Shown: piece after piece, positions 26,883-36,610 of the stretch | Layout of the letters: every line of letters starts with the position of its first letter | Numbering within the stretch: position 1 is the first letter of the stretch | Assembly: GCA_963975425.1 (NCBI GenBank) | Contig: CAXBGS010000005.1 | Coordinates: 248,001-312,000 of the forward strand | DNA: 64,000 nt | DNA from: CAXBGS01 sp963975425 | GTDB lineage: Bacteria > Planctomycetota > Planctomycetia > Pirellulales > Pirellulaceae | Direction of reading: 5' to 3' | Notes under the pieces: model-generated | What the model was told of the DNA's origin: nothing | The model's database searches: none | The model's input: only the letters and a program-made list of their open reading frames with translations | Translations under genes and position numbers: made by a program

Positions 26883-27737
26883 TTGTCCCAGCCGGATCAA
26901 CGCCCATCCCGCCCGTATTTCGCCTCATTATTCGCCATCGTGTTGGTCGCAGGCACAATCGCGGCGGCAACCTATCTGAAGTTCGGAACAGTCGAGGCAC
27001 TTCGTGCGGTCACATCCATGGTCATGCCGTTGTCATTGATCTGGTTCTTTTTTCTCGGCTGGGCAGCCTGGTACCTGCGGCAAGGGCGCATCGCCTTGGG
27101 GCTTCTCTTTCTGTTGCTTTGGTTCTCAATCACGGCCGCCTTCAACGTACACGCGGCACAATGGGCGATCCGCTCGATTGAAAAAGAAGTGGTGGAACAA
27201 ACAGACCCGGGCCCCTTTGATGCCGTCGTCGTCCTCGGCGGCGGCGTGGGCATCTCGCCCAGCGGCAAGCCGGAAGTCAACCGCGATGGCCAACGAGTGG
27301 TGCTGGCCGCACAGCTTTGGCACGCGAAGCGAACGAAGGCAATCGTTTGCACGGGCGAGCGTGCCGGTATCGGTGATGACCAATCGGATATCGCACGCCA
27401 AATCTTACTTTCGCTGGGCGTACCGGCCCGCGTGATTTATCGAATCGGTGGCGAGAACACGACTCAGGAAATGCAAAACCTAAAGGTCTTTTTGGACGAT
27501 CCGCCGAGTGAACTGGGCAATGCGTCGCAAGTGGGTCTGATCACCAGCGCATTCCACATGCCGCGTGCGATGCGGTTGGCCAGTACCAATGGGCTGGAAT
27601 TTGCTCCGGTGCCATGCTGTTTTCGCGGCAGCTGGTCGTACGCGCTCTCGCCGGCTCAGCTGATCCCCAATCTGGATGCAGGAATCACATTCGGATTTGC
27701 AATCAAAGAGGTTCTGGCCGGTTGGGTCGGTCGATAG
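26883..27737 (+). CDS. YdcF/ElyC-like membrane protein (DUF218)
   Basis: The frame has 284 residues from TTG 26883. Three hydrophobic segments lie at ~12-32, 44-65 and 70-88. A DUF218 domain follows (~112-265) with the typical DAVVVLGGG start, ICTGE-like VCTGERAG, GENTTQEMQNL and TSAFHMPRAM. DUF218 proteins such as ElyC influence peptidoglycan or envelope carbon-lipid handling in E. coli; the exact reaction is unknown. The TTG has no strong ribosome-binding site, so the start could lie downstream at the Met-Val-Met near residue 46, at the cost of the first span. Confidence 0.8.
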   Translation: MSQPDQRPSRPYFASLFAIVLVAGTIAAATYLKFGTVEALRAVTSMVMPLSLIWFFFLGWAAWYLRQGRIALGLLFLLLWFSITAAFNVHAAQWAIRSIEKEVVEQTDPGPFDAVVVLGGGVGISPSGKPEVNRDGQRVVLAAQLWHAKRTKAIVCTGERAGIGDDQSDIARQILLSLGVPARVIYRIGGENTTQEMQNLKVFLDDPPSELGNASQVGLITSAFHMPRAMRLASTNGLEFAPVPCCFRGSWSYALSPAQLIPNLDAGITFGFAIKEVLAGWVGR

Positions 27738-27871
27738 ACGTCCGCAGAACACGCGGGCTTCGCAACATGTCTGGATTGCCAAATCGCTCTTGTATCGTGA
27801 CGGGGAACCTGCCTAGAGTTTCGGGCGATATCTGAATTCGACACGCTTCCCTCTGAATTGATGAAAACGCC

Positions 27872-30800
27872 ATGGAAGGCCTGATTTCTAACCGCACGGT
27901 TCGTCTGTGTAGTTCGCGGTACGCTGCAGGGCGATCGCGATTCGATTCGCCGAATGTCAAACGGCATCTTGCGATGGCCGTTTTGGCCGCGCTGATGTGG
28001 ATGGGAATTCCGTCTGCTGGGGCTGACGAAGCCCAGTGGATTTGGGAGACCGCGACGGCGTCGAACGAAGCCATTGCGGTGGGTGAAGCATGCTATTTCC
28101 GCAAACCGATCAACCTTCGCGTCGCGGGAGAAGGCCGGATTGAAATCGCCGCCGACGACGAATACGAACTGTACATCAACGGCACCTTGATCGGGCGCGG
28201 AGGATCGCCGCGCGAGATGGACGAATACGACGTCAGCGACCAGTTGGAAGTCGGACGAAACGTCGTCGCCGTCAAAGTCGTGAACACACATGGCAACACC
28301 GCAGCGTTGGCCGCACGCGTTTCGATTCGCCCCGGAAATCAAGACAAGTGGTTCACCTTTAGCAGCGATCCGTCGTGGCGCACGAGCACCGACGACATCG
28401 CACTGTGGAATACGGCGGTCTTTAACGATCGACTTTGGGGCGCCGCACAGTCGTTCGGCGAACTAGGCGACACGGCTCCTTGGGACCGCGATGAAACGGT
28501 CGCCTCTGCCACCCCCACAGAACAACGCGAACGATTTCAAATTCAACGCGGCTTTGGTGTCCAACGCGTCTTGAATGACGAGAAAGTCGGCTCGGTAATC
28601 GCGATGGCCTTCAACGAGTTTGGCCACATGATCTTGGCCGAAGAAAACGGCCCACTGAAATTGGTTTTTGACAAAGACAAAGACGGTATTCCCGAGCACG
28701 TTCGTGTGTACTGCGAAGAAGTCAAATCGGTGCAAGGACTGCTGGCGCTCAACGGCGAAGTTTTTGCCACCGGCGAAGGCCCCGAGGGAACCGCGCTCTA
28801 TCGACTCAGCGATGAGGACCGCAACGGAACGCTGGAAAAAGTACGAGCAATCGTCAAATTCAAAGGCACTCCCGGCGAACACGGTCCGCACGGATTACGT
28901 CTCGGCCCCGACGGCATGATTTACATCGCTTGCGGCAGCCACGTGCAACCGATTGGCAAGACCGGCGACGGCCAAACGCTGCGAGACGTCTACGAAGGCG
29001 ACCTGCTTCCGCGGTACGAAGATCCGGGCGGACATGGCCGCGGCATCAAAGCGCCCGGCGGAACGATCGTCCGCACGAACGCCGACGGCAGCGTGATCGA
29101 ACGCGTTGCTGGCGGTCTACGAAACGCATATGACATTGTCTTCCATCCCAGCGGCGGCATGTTCGTCCACGATGCAGATATGGAAGCCGACGTGAACACC
29201 GCATGGTACCGGCCGACCGCATTGTTTGATGTGACCGAAGCCGGCGAATTCGGTTGGCGAACCGGATGGGCCAAATGGCCAGAATATTATGTCGACCGAC
29301 TGCCCGATCTGTTGGACACCGGACGCGGAAGTCCGACCGGCGGCGTTTGCTACGAACATTACATGTTCCCTGTGCGATACCACGGCACCATGTTCATGGC
29401 CGATTGGTCCGAAGGCCGCATCCTGAACGTGCGCGTCAAGCCGCAAGGTGCCGGATACATCGCCGATAGCGAAGTCTTTCTGCAAGGCCAGCCGTTGAAC
29501 GTCACCGACTTGGATGTCGGACCTGACGGGGCGTTGTACTTTTGCACCGGTGGACGCGGAACCGCTGGCGGCGTCTATCGCGTGATCTACAAAGGCGAAA
29601 TCCCCGAACGAATGAAGAACTTGGGCACCGGAATCGCCGCGGCGATTCGTCAGCCCCAGCTTGAATCGGCTTGGGCCCGCCAAGAAGTTGCATCGATCAA
29701 ACGCAAGCTTGGCAACGAATGGCCGCAGTTAGTCGCGGGCGTCGCCTACAGCAATGACAACCCGTCACACTATCGCGTTCGGGCCATGGACCTGATGCAG
29801 TTATTCGGACCGATCCCCAGCGAAGAACTGTTGTTGGAACTTAGCCGGACGCCGAGCGAACAAGTCCGAGCTCGTGCCGCATCGATGCTGGGTTTGAATC
29901 CGAGCGACAAGAGCGAAGAGCGTCTGGAAGAGATGCTCGGCGACAACGACGCTCGCGTCAAACGTGCCGCCTGCGAATCGATCTTGCGCAGCGGCCGCTT
30001 GCCCAAAAACACACACAACGTGCTTCCATTGCTGGGCGAAGACAACCGGACGCTCGCCTTCTTGGGACGACGCGTCTTAGAACGTATGCCAATCGATTCG
30101 TATCGCGATGAAGTACTGAACTCGGTCGATACACGTATCGCGATTTTGGGAATGCTGGCTCTGATCAACGCCGATCCAACCGAAGCGACGGCCTTGCAAG
30201 TCCTGCAGCGTTCCAGCGAAATGATGACTGGATTCCTCAGCGATGCCGACTTCACCGACGTCCTGCGACTGTGCCAGGTCGCATTGCACCGAGGTAAAAT
30301 CGAACCTAGCAAGGTCGCACAACTGGGCGTGCAAATCGCCGAAGAGTTTCCCGCAGGCGAACTGCGCATGAACCGCGAATTGATTCGACTGGCCGCATAC
30401 CTGCAAGCCGACGGAGTCGCCGAGCGTGCCCTGCAGTATGTCGAATCCGACGCCCCCGAAATTGAACGCGTGTTGGTGGCAATGTGCTTGCAGTTCATTT
30501 CGCACGACTGGAACGCCGCACAGCGTTTCCGCATTCTCAAGTTTTATGAAAACATCGCCAGCAATGCCGATCAAGGTGCATTGTCGCTGTACATGACAAA
30601 CGTGACGCGAGATTTTGCCAAGTCACTTTCGGATGAAGATGTGATCGCGATTCTGGAACAAGGCGACGTATGGCGGAACGCGGCTTTGGCGGCGATCTAT
30701 AAATTGCCGCGACCGATCGACGACGATACGGCGGACATCTTGATCGAGCTGGACAAGAAAGTCGTCGCGGATCCGCGCCCGGGTGACGTCCAGCGTCGGC

Positions 30801-31732
30801 TGCGAACAGGCATCATTGCAATGCTGGCGACGTCCGAGAAAGCTGAATCCGCAGAATACCTGCGTGCCCTTTGGCGCCGAGAACCAGAGCGACGTTCGGT
30901 CATTGCGATGGCTTTGTCGGTGCGGCCCGACGGCGAAAACTGGGACTACCTGGTACGCAGCCTGAATATCCTCGAGGACGAGGCCGCCGAAGAAGTCGTC
31001 AAGGCGTTGCAAACGGTTCCCGTCGCAACCGATGATCCGATGGCAATTCGCCAGCTGATCCTCTCGGGCGTGCGAGCCCATGAAAGCGGAGCGTCGTTCG
31101 AAAACTTTGAAAAACTGCTGGAACACTGGACCGGCATGACGCGTCCCGAAGGCGGCGCGAAAAGCATGGCTCCCTGGCAACGCTGGTACGCCAAGACCTA
31201 CCCGGACCGACCAGCCGCCGTTCCGCCTCAAGCCGACGAGTCTCGCTGGGATTTCGACCAGTTGGTCAATTACCTGGAAAGCGACAAAGGACGATTCGGC
31301 GACCCGTCGAGCGGACGTCAAGTTTTCGCCAACGCCAAATGTGCTGACTGTCACCGCTATGGCGGCAACGGCCAATCGATCGGTCCCGACCTGTCGACTC
31401 TGGCACGGCGATTCACCAAGCGCGAGATCTTGGAATCAATCCTGTATCCCGGTCACGTGGTCAGCAGCCAGTACGCCAGCAAGAAAGTGCTGACGCTCGA
31501 TGGACGCGTTTTGATCGGCATGACCAGCGAAGAGAGCGATGGAACATTGGCGATTCGAGATGCGAACAACAATATCACTCGCGTTGAACCATCGGACATC
31601 GACCAAATCTTGCCCAGCACGCACAGCATCATGCCTAGCGGAGGGCTGGACGATTTGTCGCTGCAGCAAATCAGCGATCTGATGGCCTACCTTGGTGTGC
31701 TGCCACCGCTGGAAGTTGCAACACGTCCCTAG
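27872..31732 (+). CDS. PVC-type membrane-bound dehydrogenase/haem-binding protein
   Basis: The protein has 1286 residues. A signal segment (LAMAVLAALMWMGIPSAGA, ~30-50) precedes a jelly-roll-like module (YELYINGTLIGRGG, VGRNVVAVKVVN). Next is the planctomycete-verrucomicrobial beta-propeller (DKDKDGIPEHVRVYCEE, GEHGPHGLRLGPDGMIYIACG, GGLRNAYDIVFHPSGGMFVHD). A long run of HEAT-like helices follows (~600-1090). The C-terminal haem domain has CADCH at 1157-1161 and the family ending with FTKREILESILYPG and MPSGGLDDLS. Such proteins are exported, probably redox-active and abundant in planctomycetes; their substrates are not established. It stands alone between the YdcF-like and yidC genes. Confidence 0.9.
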   Translation: MEGLISNRTVRLCSSRYAAGRSRFDSPNVKRHLAMAVLAALMWMGIPSAGADEAQWIWETATASNEAIAVGEACYFRKPINLRVAGEGRIEIAADDEYELYINGTLIGRGGSPREMDEYDVSDQLEVGRNVVAVKVVNTHGNTAALAARVSIRPGNQDKWFTFSSDPSWRTSTDDIALWNTAVFNDRLWGAAQSFGELGDTAPWDRDETVASATPTEQRERFQIQRGFGVQRVLNDEKVGSVIAMAFNEFGHMILAEENGPLKLVFDKDKDGIPEHVRVYCEEVKSVQGLLALNGEVFATGEGPEGTALYRLSDEDRNGTLEKVRAIVKFKGTPGEHGPHGLRLGPDGMIYIACGSHVQPIGKTGDGQTLRDVYEGDLLPRYEDPGGHGRGIKAPGGTIVRTNADGSVIERVAGGLRNAYDIVFHPSGGMFVHDADMEADVNTAWYRPTALFDVTEAGEFGWRTGWAKWPEYYVDRLPDLLDTGRGSPTGGVCYEHYMFPVRYHGTMFMADWSEGRILNVRVKPQGAGYIADSEVFLQGQPLNVTDLDVGPDGALYFCTGGRGTAGGVYRVIYKGEIPERMKNLGTGIAAAIRQPQLESAWARQEVASIKRKLGNEWPQLVAGVAYSNDNPSHYRVRAMDLMQLFGPIPSEELLLELSRTPSEQVRARAASMLGLNPSDKSEERLEEMLGDNDARVKRAACESILRSGRLPKNTHNVLPLLGEDNRTLAFLGRRVLERMPIDSYRDEVLNSVDTRIAILGMLALINADPTEATALQVLQRSSEMMTGFLSDADFTDVLRLCQVALHRGKIEPSKVAQLGVQIAEEFPAGELRMNRELIRLAAYLQADGVAERALQYVESDAPEIERVLVAMCLQFISHDWNAAQRFRILKFYENIASNADQGALSLYMTNVTRDFAKSLSDEDVIAILEQGDVWRNAALAAIYKLPRPIDDDTADILIELDKKVVADPRPGDVQRRLRTGIIAMLATSEKAESAEYLRALWRREPERRSVIAMALSVRPDGENWDYLVRSLNILEDEAAEEVVKALQTVPVATDDPMAIRQLILSGVRAHESGASFENFEKLLEHWTGMTRPEGGAKSMAPWQRWYAKTYPDRPAAVPPQADESRWDFDQLVNYLESDKGRFGDPSSGRQVFANAKCADCHRYGGNGQSIGPDLSTLARRFTKREILESILYPGHVVSSQYASKKVLTLDGRVLIGMTSEESDGTLAIRDANNNITRVEPSDIDQILPSTHSIMPSGGLDDLSLQQISDLMAYLGVLPPLEVATRP

Positions 31733-31809
31733 GACGTGAATTCAGCCAAAGTATCCATCGAATGGGCGTCGCATGGGGCGAGGCAGTGCCTAAAACTGCC
31801 TCGCGACGG

Positions 31810-31886
31810 CAAACTTGGCCGGCCGGTGTCAACTTGGCGGGCGGACGCAAACCTGGTTGGTGAACGCCAACTTGGCTGGCGGGCGG
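31810..31886. repeat. Degenerate tandem repeats (CAACTTGG type) before yidC
   Basis: Four diverged units of 18-20 bp, each beginning CAAACTTGG, CAACTTGG or CAAACCTGG and followed by a GC-rich part, lie at 31810, 31830, 31848 and 31868. They occupy part of the 488-bp gap between the PVC protein and yidC, which holds no supported gene. Confidence 0.6.
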
Positions 31887-32220
31887 TGATTCGAACGGGC
31901 ATCGCCGCCTCGATTCGCCGTGTTCCTGAGTCGTTTGTGATTCTGGCTGGGCCGAATTTAACTGATCCGGCACTCTGAATCGGATGATTTGGCCCGCGTG
32001 TGGGCACTTCACCTTCCCAAGAATTGCCTCGATCGGCAGAATATCGATTTACAGCCCAACTTGCGGCAGCCGTTTCGCTGCTTTCGGGGCCCGAACGCCG
32101 CTCGCCGGGCGAGCACCCCGTTGCCGGCAAGCCCCATGACCATCGGGCAAGTCACAAAAGCGGTGCCGGATGGTCTGGCGAACGCCGCAGTCAACAGAAC
32201 TCTTTCGAATCGGATCAATT

Positions 32221-34680
32221 GTGGAACGTCGTCTGCTTACGTTTGTTGTCGCGTCGACGGCGTTTCTATTCTTCTATATCAGCATGCGGGCCATGTTCGG
32301 TCCGCCGGTGCCTCCCGTCGGTGCTCCGGTAAGAAAAGACGCTGCGGCCGAACAAGCTGCCGCCATGCTCGATGGCGGACCGTCACTGCTAGATGACTCA
32401 GGCGCCGCCGAAGGTGCCGATACCGAACCCGCAGAAGAAGACGCCGTCGCGGCACAGCGTCCGGACGAACCAGAACGATTCGTCCTGGGTTCGATGGATC
32501 CGGCGTCGAACCAATTGATGATGGTCACCCTGAACAGTCGGGGTGGAGCCGTGGAACGGATCGAGCTGACCGAACGAGATGAGAAAGGGCGATTCAAGTA
32601 TCGCCGCGTCGATGTTCGCAACGGATATTTAGGCTACTTTGCCGGCGAGCCTGCCAAGACGATCGATGGCGTCACCGTCAACGTGGTCGGCCCAGGAACA
32701 CCGGCGTCAACCGCCACATCGTCGGATAATGACGCCGACAACGGTATCCGTGTCGGCGACATCATCCTGAGCGTCAACGATACGCCCGTGACCACGCGTG
32801 ATGACATCCTGCGTGCCCTCGAAGAAACCAAGCCGGGCGATCAAGTTTCCGTCGAACTGCTACGCGGCAACAAGGGTCAACCGCCGTCAGGCAATTCGAA
32901 ACCGCTGACACTGACCGCAACGCTGACCGAGCATCCGCTGGATCTGATCCGACTTGCACGAGACGGAGGCCCTGATCAAATCGCGGGCAACCTTTCGCAC
33001 CTGTCTTGCCTGATGACACTCGGTCAAGTGAATCGGAAAGGCATCTTGGTCGGCGAAAAATCGATCAGTGGGATTCCGAACCCGACCGAATTGGTTTGGG
33101 ACTTCAAGCGCCAACGGCAAGGCGAATCAGAAACCGCAGAGTTTTCCGTCGAGCTTTCCGAGACTGAAATGAAGGCCGTCGGTGGCGGACCGGTTCGCCT
33201 GCGACGCAGCTACACGCTGAATCCCGGCAGCTACGCGATCGACATGGCCGTTCAAGTGGAAAACCTCTCCGAGGAACCACAACAATTGGCCTATCGACTC
33301 GAAGGCGCCAACGGATTGACGCTCGAGGGCTGGTGGTACAGCAACAAAATCAGCCCCAACTTCAGCGGCGCCGCGGCACGTGACATCATCTACAAAACCG
33401 CTGCGGATAATCATGTCTTGATCAGCGGTTATGACCTGCTCAAGCGAGAGAAGAATCAGACCGAAGATGCCGATCAAGCAATTTTCGCCGCCGATGGTGA
33501 CGCGAATGCTCGTAAGCTTAGCTATATCGGTGTCGACGCGCAGTACTTCTGTGTCGCTTATCTGCCGCCCGGTGACCAAACCAGCATGACAACGTTTCGT
33601 CGTGCAGCAGCCGACTTGGTCGCCAACCCAACGGAAATCAAGAAACACAAAGAACGCGCGGTCAACGTGTCGTTCTATTTGGACAGCATCAGCCAGGAAG
33701 TTCCGCCAGGCGCATCGATCCGACAAGAATTGCGGATGTTCGCCGGCCCGAAACAGCCGGAACTGCTGGGGCGTTACGGCATCAGCGACTTTGTTTACTA
33801 CGGCTGGTTCGCACCATTCGCAAAACTGCTCGGCTCGCTGCTGCATTTCTTACACAACATTGTGCAGAACTACGCGGTCGCGATTGTGCTGCTAACACTG
33901 CTGGTCCGTGGTGCCATGTTCCCGCTCAGCCGAAAGGCAGCGATCAACGCACAGCGGATGCAAGAATTGGCACCCGAGCTTAAGAAGATTGCCGACCAGT
34001 ACAAAGACGACATGGAAGGCCGCTTGAAAGCTCAGCGCGAACTGCAAAAACGCGTTGGTTTCAATCCGATGGCGGGTTGCTTGCCGATGTTCCTGCAATT
34101 GCCAATCTTCATCGGTCTGTACCGAGCCCTCTCGGTCGACATCGAATTGCGTCAGGAAGCGGTGTCCTCGGCTACTCAGTGGGCGTCGAACCTTGCCGGC
34201 CCCGACATGTTTACCTTCTGGGGCGATTGGCTTTGGGATTATCTGTCCGGCCGCGGCACAGGCTGGCTCGGCCCGTATTTCAACATCCTGCCCGTGTTGG
34301 TCGTCGTGCTGTTTCTGACTCAACAAAAATTGTTCATGCCGCCTGCGACGGATGAACAAACGCGAATGACGCAAAAGATGATGAACGTCATGACGCTGAT
34401 GATGGGCTTGTTCTTCTTTCGCGTGCCGGCCGGTTTGTGTTTGTATTTCATCACCAGCAGTCTGTGGGGCATCTGCGAACGCATCCTGGTCAAGAAAACG
34501 TTGCCCAGCGGAAAGCACTTTGATCTGAATACCGTCGACGGGGCAGTGAATGCCGATGGTTCCGTTGCGGCGAAGAAATCGTCATCGATCGCCGATCGAA
34601 TTCGCGACCAAATCGCGCCGCCGGAAGAACCCATCGCCAAGCCGAACAAACGAAAACGTCCCGGCTCGAAAAAGAAATAG
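32221..34680 (+). CDS. yidC: Membrane protein insertase YidC with a PDZ-like insertion
   Basis: The protein has 819 residues from GTG 32221, where [19 protein letters not shown] starts with charges directly before the first span. ATG 32170 would add 17 residues. The large periplasmic domain ([37 protein letters not shown]) is normal for YidC. Residues ~133-235, however, read as a PDZ fold ([40 protein letters not shown]). The insertase domain (~524-760) has [40 protein letters not shown] and [14 protein letters not shown], and the C-terminus is strongly basic. YidC inserts and folds inner-membrane proteins with or without SecYEG. PDZ domains bind peptide ends or loops, so this one may recruit substrates or proteases; that role is inferred. 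Confidence 0.9.
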   Translation: MERRLLTFVVASTAFLFFYISMRAMFGPPVPPVGAPVRKDAAAEQAAAMLDGGPSLLDDSGAAEGADTEPAEEDAVAAQRPDEPERFVLGSMDPASNQLMMVTLNSRGGAVERIELTERDEKGRFKYRRVDVRNGYLGYFAGEPAKTIDGVTVNVVGPGTPASTATSSDNDADNGIRVGDIILSVNDTPVTTRDDILRALEETKPGDQVSVELLRGNKGQPPSGNSKPLTLTATLTEHPLDLIRLARDGGPDQIAGNLSHLSCLMTLGQVNRKGILVGEKSISGIPNPTELVWDFKRQRQGESETAEFSVELSETEMKAVGGGPVRLRRSYTLNPGSYAIDMAVQVENLSEEPQQLAYRLEGANGLTLEGWWYSNKISPNFSGAAARDIIYKTAADNHVLISGYDLLKREKNQTEDADQAIFAADGDANARKLSYIGVDAQYFCVAYLPPGDQTSMTTFRRAAADLVANPTEIKKHKERAVNVSFYLDSISQEVPPGASIRQELRMFAGPKQPELLGRYGISDFVYYGWFAPFAKLLGSLLHFLHNIVQNYAVAIVLLTLLVRGAMFPLSRKAAINAQRMQELAPELKKIADQYKDDMEGRLKAQRELQKRVGFNPMAGCLPMFLQLPIFIGLYRALSVDIELRQEAVSSATQWASNLAGPDMFTFWGDWLWDYLSGRGTGWLGPYFNILPVLVVVLFLTQQKLFMPPATDEQTRMTQKMMNVMTLMMGLFFFRVPAGLCLYFITSSLWGICERILVKKTLPSGKHFDLNTVDGAVNADGSVAAKKSSSIADRIRDQIAPPEEPIAKPNKRKRPGSKKK

Positions 34681-34725
34681 AACGGACGGGCGATCGTGGG
34701 CGTTACCGTTCACAGGTACTCCCCT

Positions 34726-34809
34726 GATCGCGGGCACTAACCTAGATCGCGGGCACTAACCCAGATCGCGGGCACTGACCGTGATCGCGGGCACTGACCG
34801 TGATCGGGA
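34726..34809. repeat. 19-bp tandem array downstream of yidC
   Basis: Four 19-bp units (GATCGCGGGCACTAACCTA and close variants at 34726, 34745, 34764, 34783) are followed by a partial fifth copy at 34802. Units 3 and 4 are identical. The array fills the convergent gap between yidC and the cyclic-nucleotide-binding protein gene. Confidence 0.9.
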
Positions 34810-34923
34810 ACTGAATTTCCGTCGCATTACTTTCACCCGCAGCTGTGCCCCGGAGGCAATACCTGTGACTCGGACGGAATAGCTAAGCGACGATGCGAAA
34901 TCGCACAGGCGGTCTCTCTAGCA

Positions 34924-35385
34924 TCACGACTGCGATTGTTGCAGTTCCAAAATACGGTCATCGGCCGTCCGCAGACGCCGGCTGACTTCGCGACCCATGT
35001 TCATCATGATCATCGCGTACTGTTCAAGATCGTTCGCATATAGCGAGCGAAGCGCGTCGAGTGAGAGTTTCATTCCGTGACAATCCTTGACGGCGCGCAC
35101 CGACGCACTGCGCGGCCGAAAGTCCACCAACGCCATTTCGCCAAAGCAATCGCCTTGGCCCAAGCGCCCCAGGGTGACCGTTTGCCCGTTCCATTCTCGC
35201 AAGACCTCGACAGCACCCTCGCGGAGGACGAAAAGCGCGCCGCCGGGTTCACCTTCGCGAAAAAAGTAATGGCCTCGCGAGACATGGACATCGCAAGCGT
35301 TGTCCAGCAACGATTCCAGCGAACACGTTTTCAGCCCGCCAAAGATGGGCATCTTTCGCAGCAGGTCGATTTCAACATTCGACAT
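34924..35385 (-). CDS. Cyclic nucleotide-binding domain protein without DNA-binding domain
   Basis: The protein has 153 residues from ATG 35385; longer starts would overlap the upstream gene. It consists of one cNMP-binding beta-roll: GHYFFREGEPGGALFVLREG, then the phosphate-binding cassette GDCFGEMALVDFRPRSASVR, whose Gly-Glu and Arg-Ser-Ala positions fit ligand-binding members. The C-terminal helices end in DDRILELQQ. No helix-turn-helix is present, so it is not a CRP/FNR transcription factor; it more likely senses cAMP or cGMP and acts on a partner. It is the last gene of the unit with the two trans-sulfuration enzymes, 43 bp after the preceding stop. Confidence 0.8.
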   Translation of the reverse strand: MSNVEIDLLRKMPIFGGLKTCSLESLLDNACDVHVSRGHYFFREGEPGGALFVLREGAVEVLREWNGQTVTLGRLGQGDCFGEMALVDFRPRSASVRAVKDCHGMKLSLDALRSLYANDLEQYAMIMMNMGREVSRRLRTADDRILELQQSQS

Positions 35386-35428
35386 GGCAACGCGATTTTC
35401 GAAGACGAAAGCAGTTAGGCCGCAACAG

Positions 35429-36610
35429 TCAGGCCGCCGCGATTGCCTGTTCCAGATCGTCACGCAGATCATCAAACGATTCCAATCCCACCGACAGTCG
35501 GATCAATCCGTCAGTGATTCCGAACCGTTGGCGATCATCCGCATCGTAACTGGCGTGGGACATCGTTGCGGGTTGTTCGATCAATGATTCTACCGCACCC
35601 AGGCTGACGGCTAGATGAAATAGGCGTGTGGATTCGCAAACTTTCGCGGTTTGGCGAATTGTCCCGTCCAGTTCAAAGGTGACCATCGCGCCGAAACCGC
35701 CGCTAAGCATCGATTTTGCCGCTGAATGCTGGGGATGTGACGCCAATCCGGGATACAAAACACTGGCAACACGCGGATGCGACTGCAACCACTCGGCCAA
35801 TTTCAACGCAGTCGCGGATTGCTCGCGCACGCGTACGTCCAACGTCTTGATGCCGCGTGCGATCAAGAAACAGCTCATCGGGTCCAGCACCGCACCGGTC
35901 GCATTTTGAATGTAGTACAGTTGGTCCAGCAAATCCGATCGGCTGACGGCCAAGGTGCCACCGAGACAATCGCTGTGGCCGCCCAGATATTTGGTGGCCG
36001 AGTGCATCACGATGTCGATCCCGCTTTCGAGCGGTCGCGTCAACACGGGCGTTCCAAACGTGTTATCGACGCCGGTCAAAATCTGTCGCGACTTGCCGAT
36101 CGCGGCAATCGCATCCAGGTCCGGAATCGAAAGTCTCGGATTGCCGATCGTTTCAAACCAAATCAACTTGGTTCGATCCGTGATCGCGTTTTCAACTGCC
36201 GACGGATCGGTCATATCCACCAGCGTGACGTGAATGCCCGATCGATCGCAAATTTTGTGCAGCAGCCGATAGGCGCCGCCATACAAATCGCAACCGGCAA
36301 CGACATGGTCACCGGATTTGAGCAACATCGTTACGCAGTGAATCGCAGCCATCCCGGTGCTGAACGCGAGGGCACCGCATCCACCCTCTAGCGACGCCAA
36401 CGTGTTCTGCAAGTTGGTGCGTGTCGGGTTGCCGCTGCGACCGTAATCAAAGTCGCCCCACTCGCCAGCGCCCGGCTGTTTATACGTGCTGGCAAAATGC
36501 ACCGGCGGCACCACGGCATCTGTGCTCGGATCTAGTTCGTTGCCGACATGGATGGCCCGTGTCCGAAACGAATGCGTCGGACCAGGTTTCGCCTTTTCGA
36601 AATCGCTCAT
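35429..36610 (-). CDS. PLP-dependent trans-sulfuration enzyme (cystathionine gamma-lyase/gamma-synthase type)
   Basis: The protein has 393 residues, the normal family length. Residue 57 begins YGRSGNPT, the PLP-phosphate contact from the neighbouring subunit. FSTGMAAI (~83-90), DNTFGTP (~182-188) and the cofactor lysine Lys207 in HSATKYLGGHSD are all intact. The family makes or cleaves cystathionine in methionine/cysteine metabolism, and sequence motifs alone do not separate synthase from lyase. The start codon overlaps the stop of the upstream paralogue (ATGA), so the two are translationally coupled and probably do successive steps. Confidence 0.85.
   Translation of the reverse strand: MSDFEKAKPGPTHSFRTRAIHVGNELDPSTDAVVPPVHFASTYKQPGAGEWGDFDYGRSGNPTRTNLQNTLASLEGGCGALAFSTGMAAIHCVTMLLKSGDHVVAGCDLYGGAYRLLHKICDRSGIHVTLVDMTDPSAVENAITDRTKLIWFETIGNPRLSIPDLDAIAAIGKSRQILTGVDNTFGTPVLTRPLESGIDIVMHSATKYLGGHSDCLGGTLAVSRSDLLDQLYYIQNATGAVLDPMSCFLIARGIKTLDVRVREQSATALKLAEWLQSHPRVASVLYPGLASHPQHSAAKSMLSGGFGAMVTFELDGTIRQTAKVCESTRLFHLAVSLGAVESLIEQPATMSHASYDADDRQRFGITDGLIRLSVGLESFDDLRDDLEQAIAAA

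Noticed and set aside
31736..31978. 80-codon plus-strand open frame before yidC
   Set aside because: It runs through the degenerate tandem repeats and encodes a compositionally biased peptide without homology signals.
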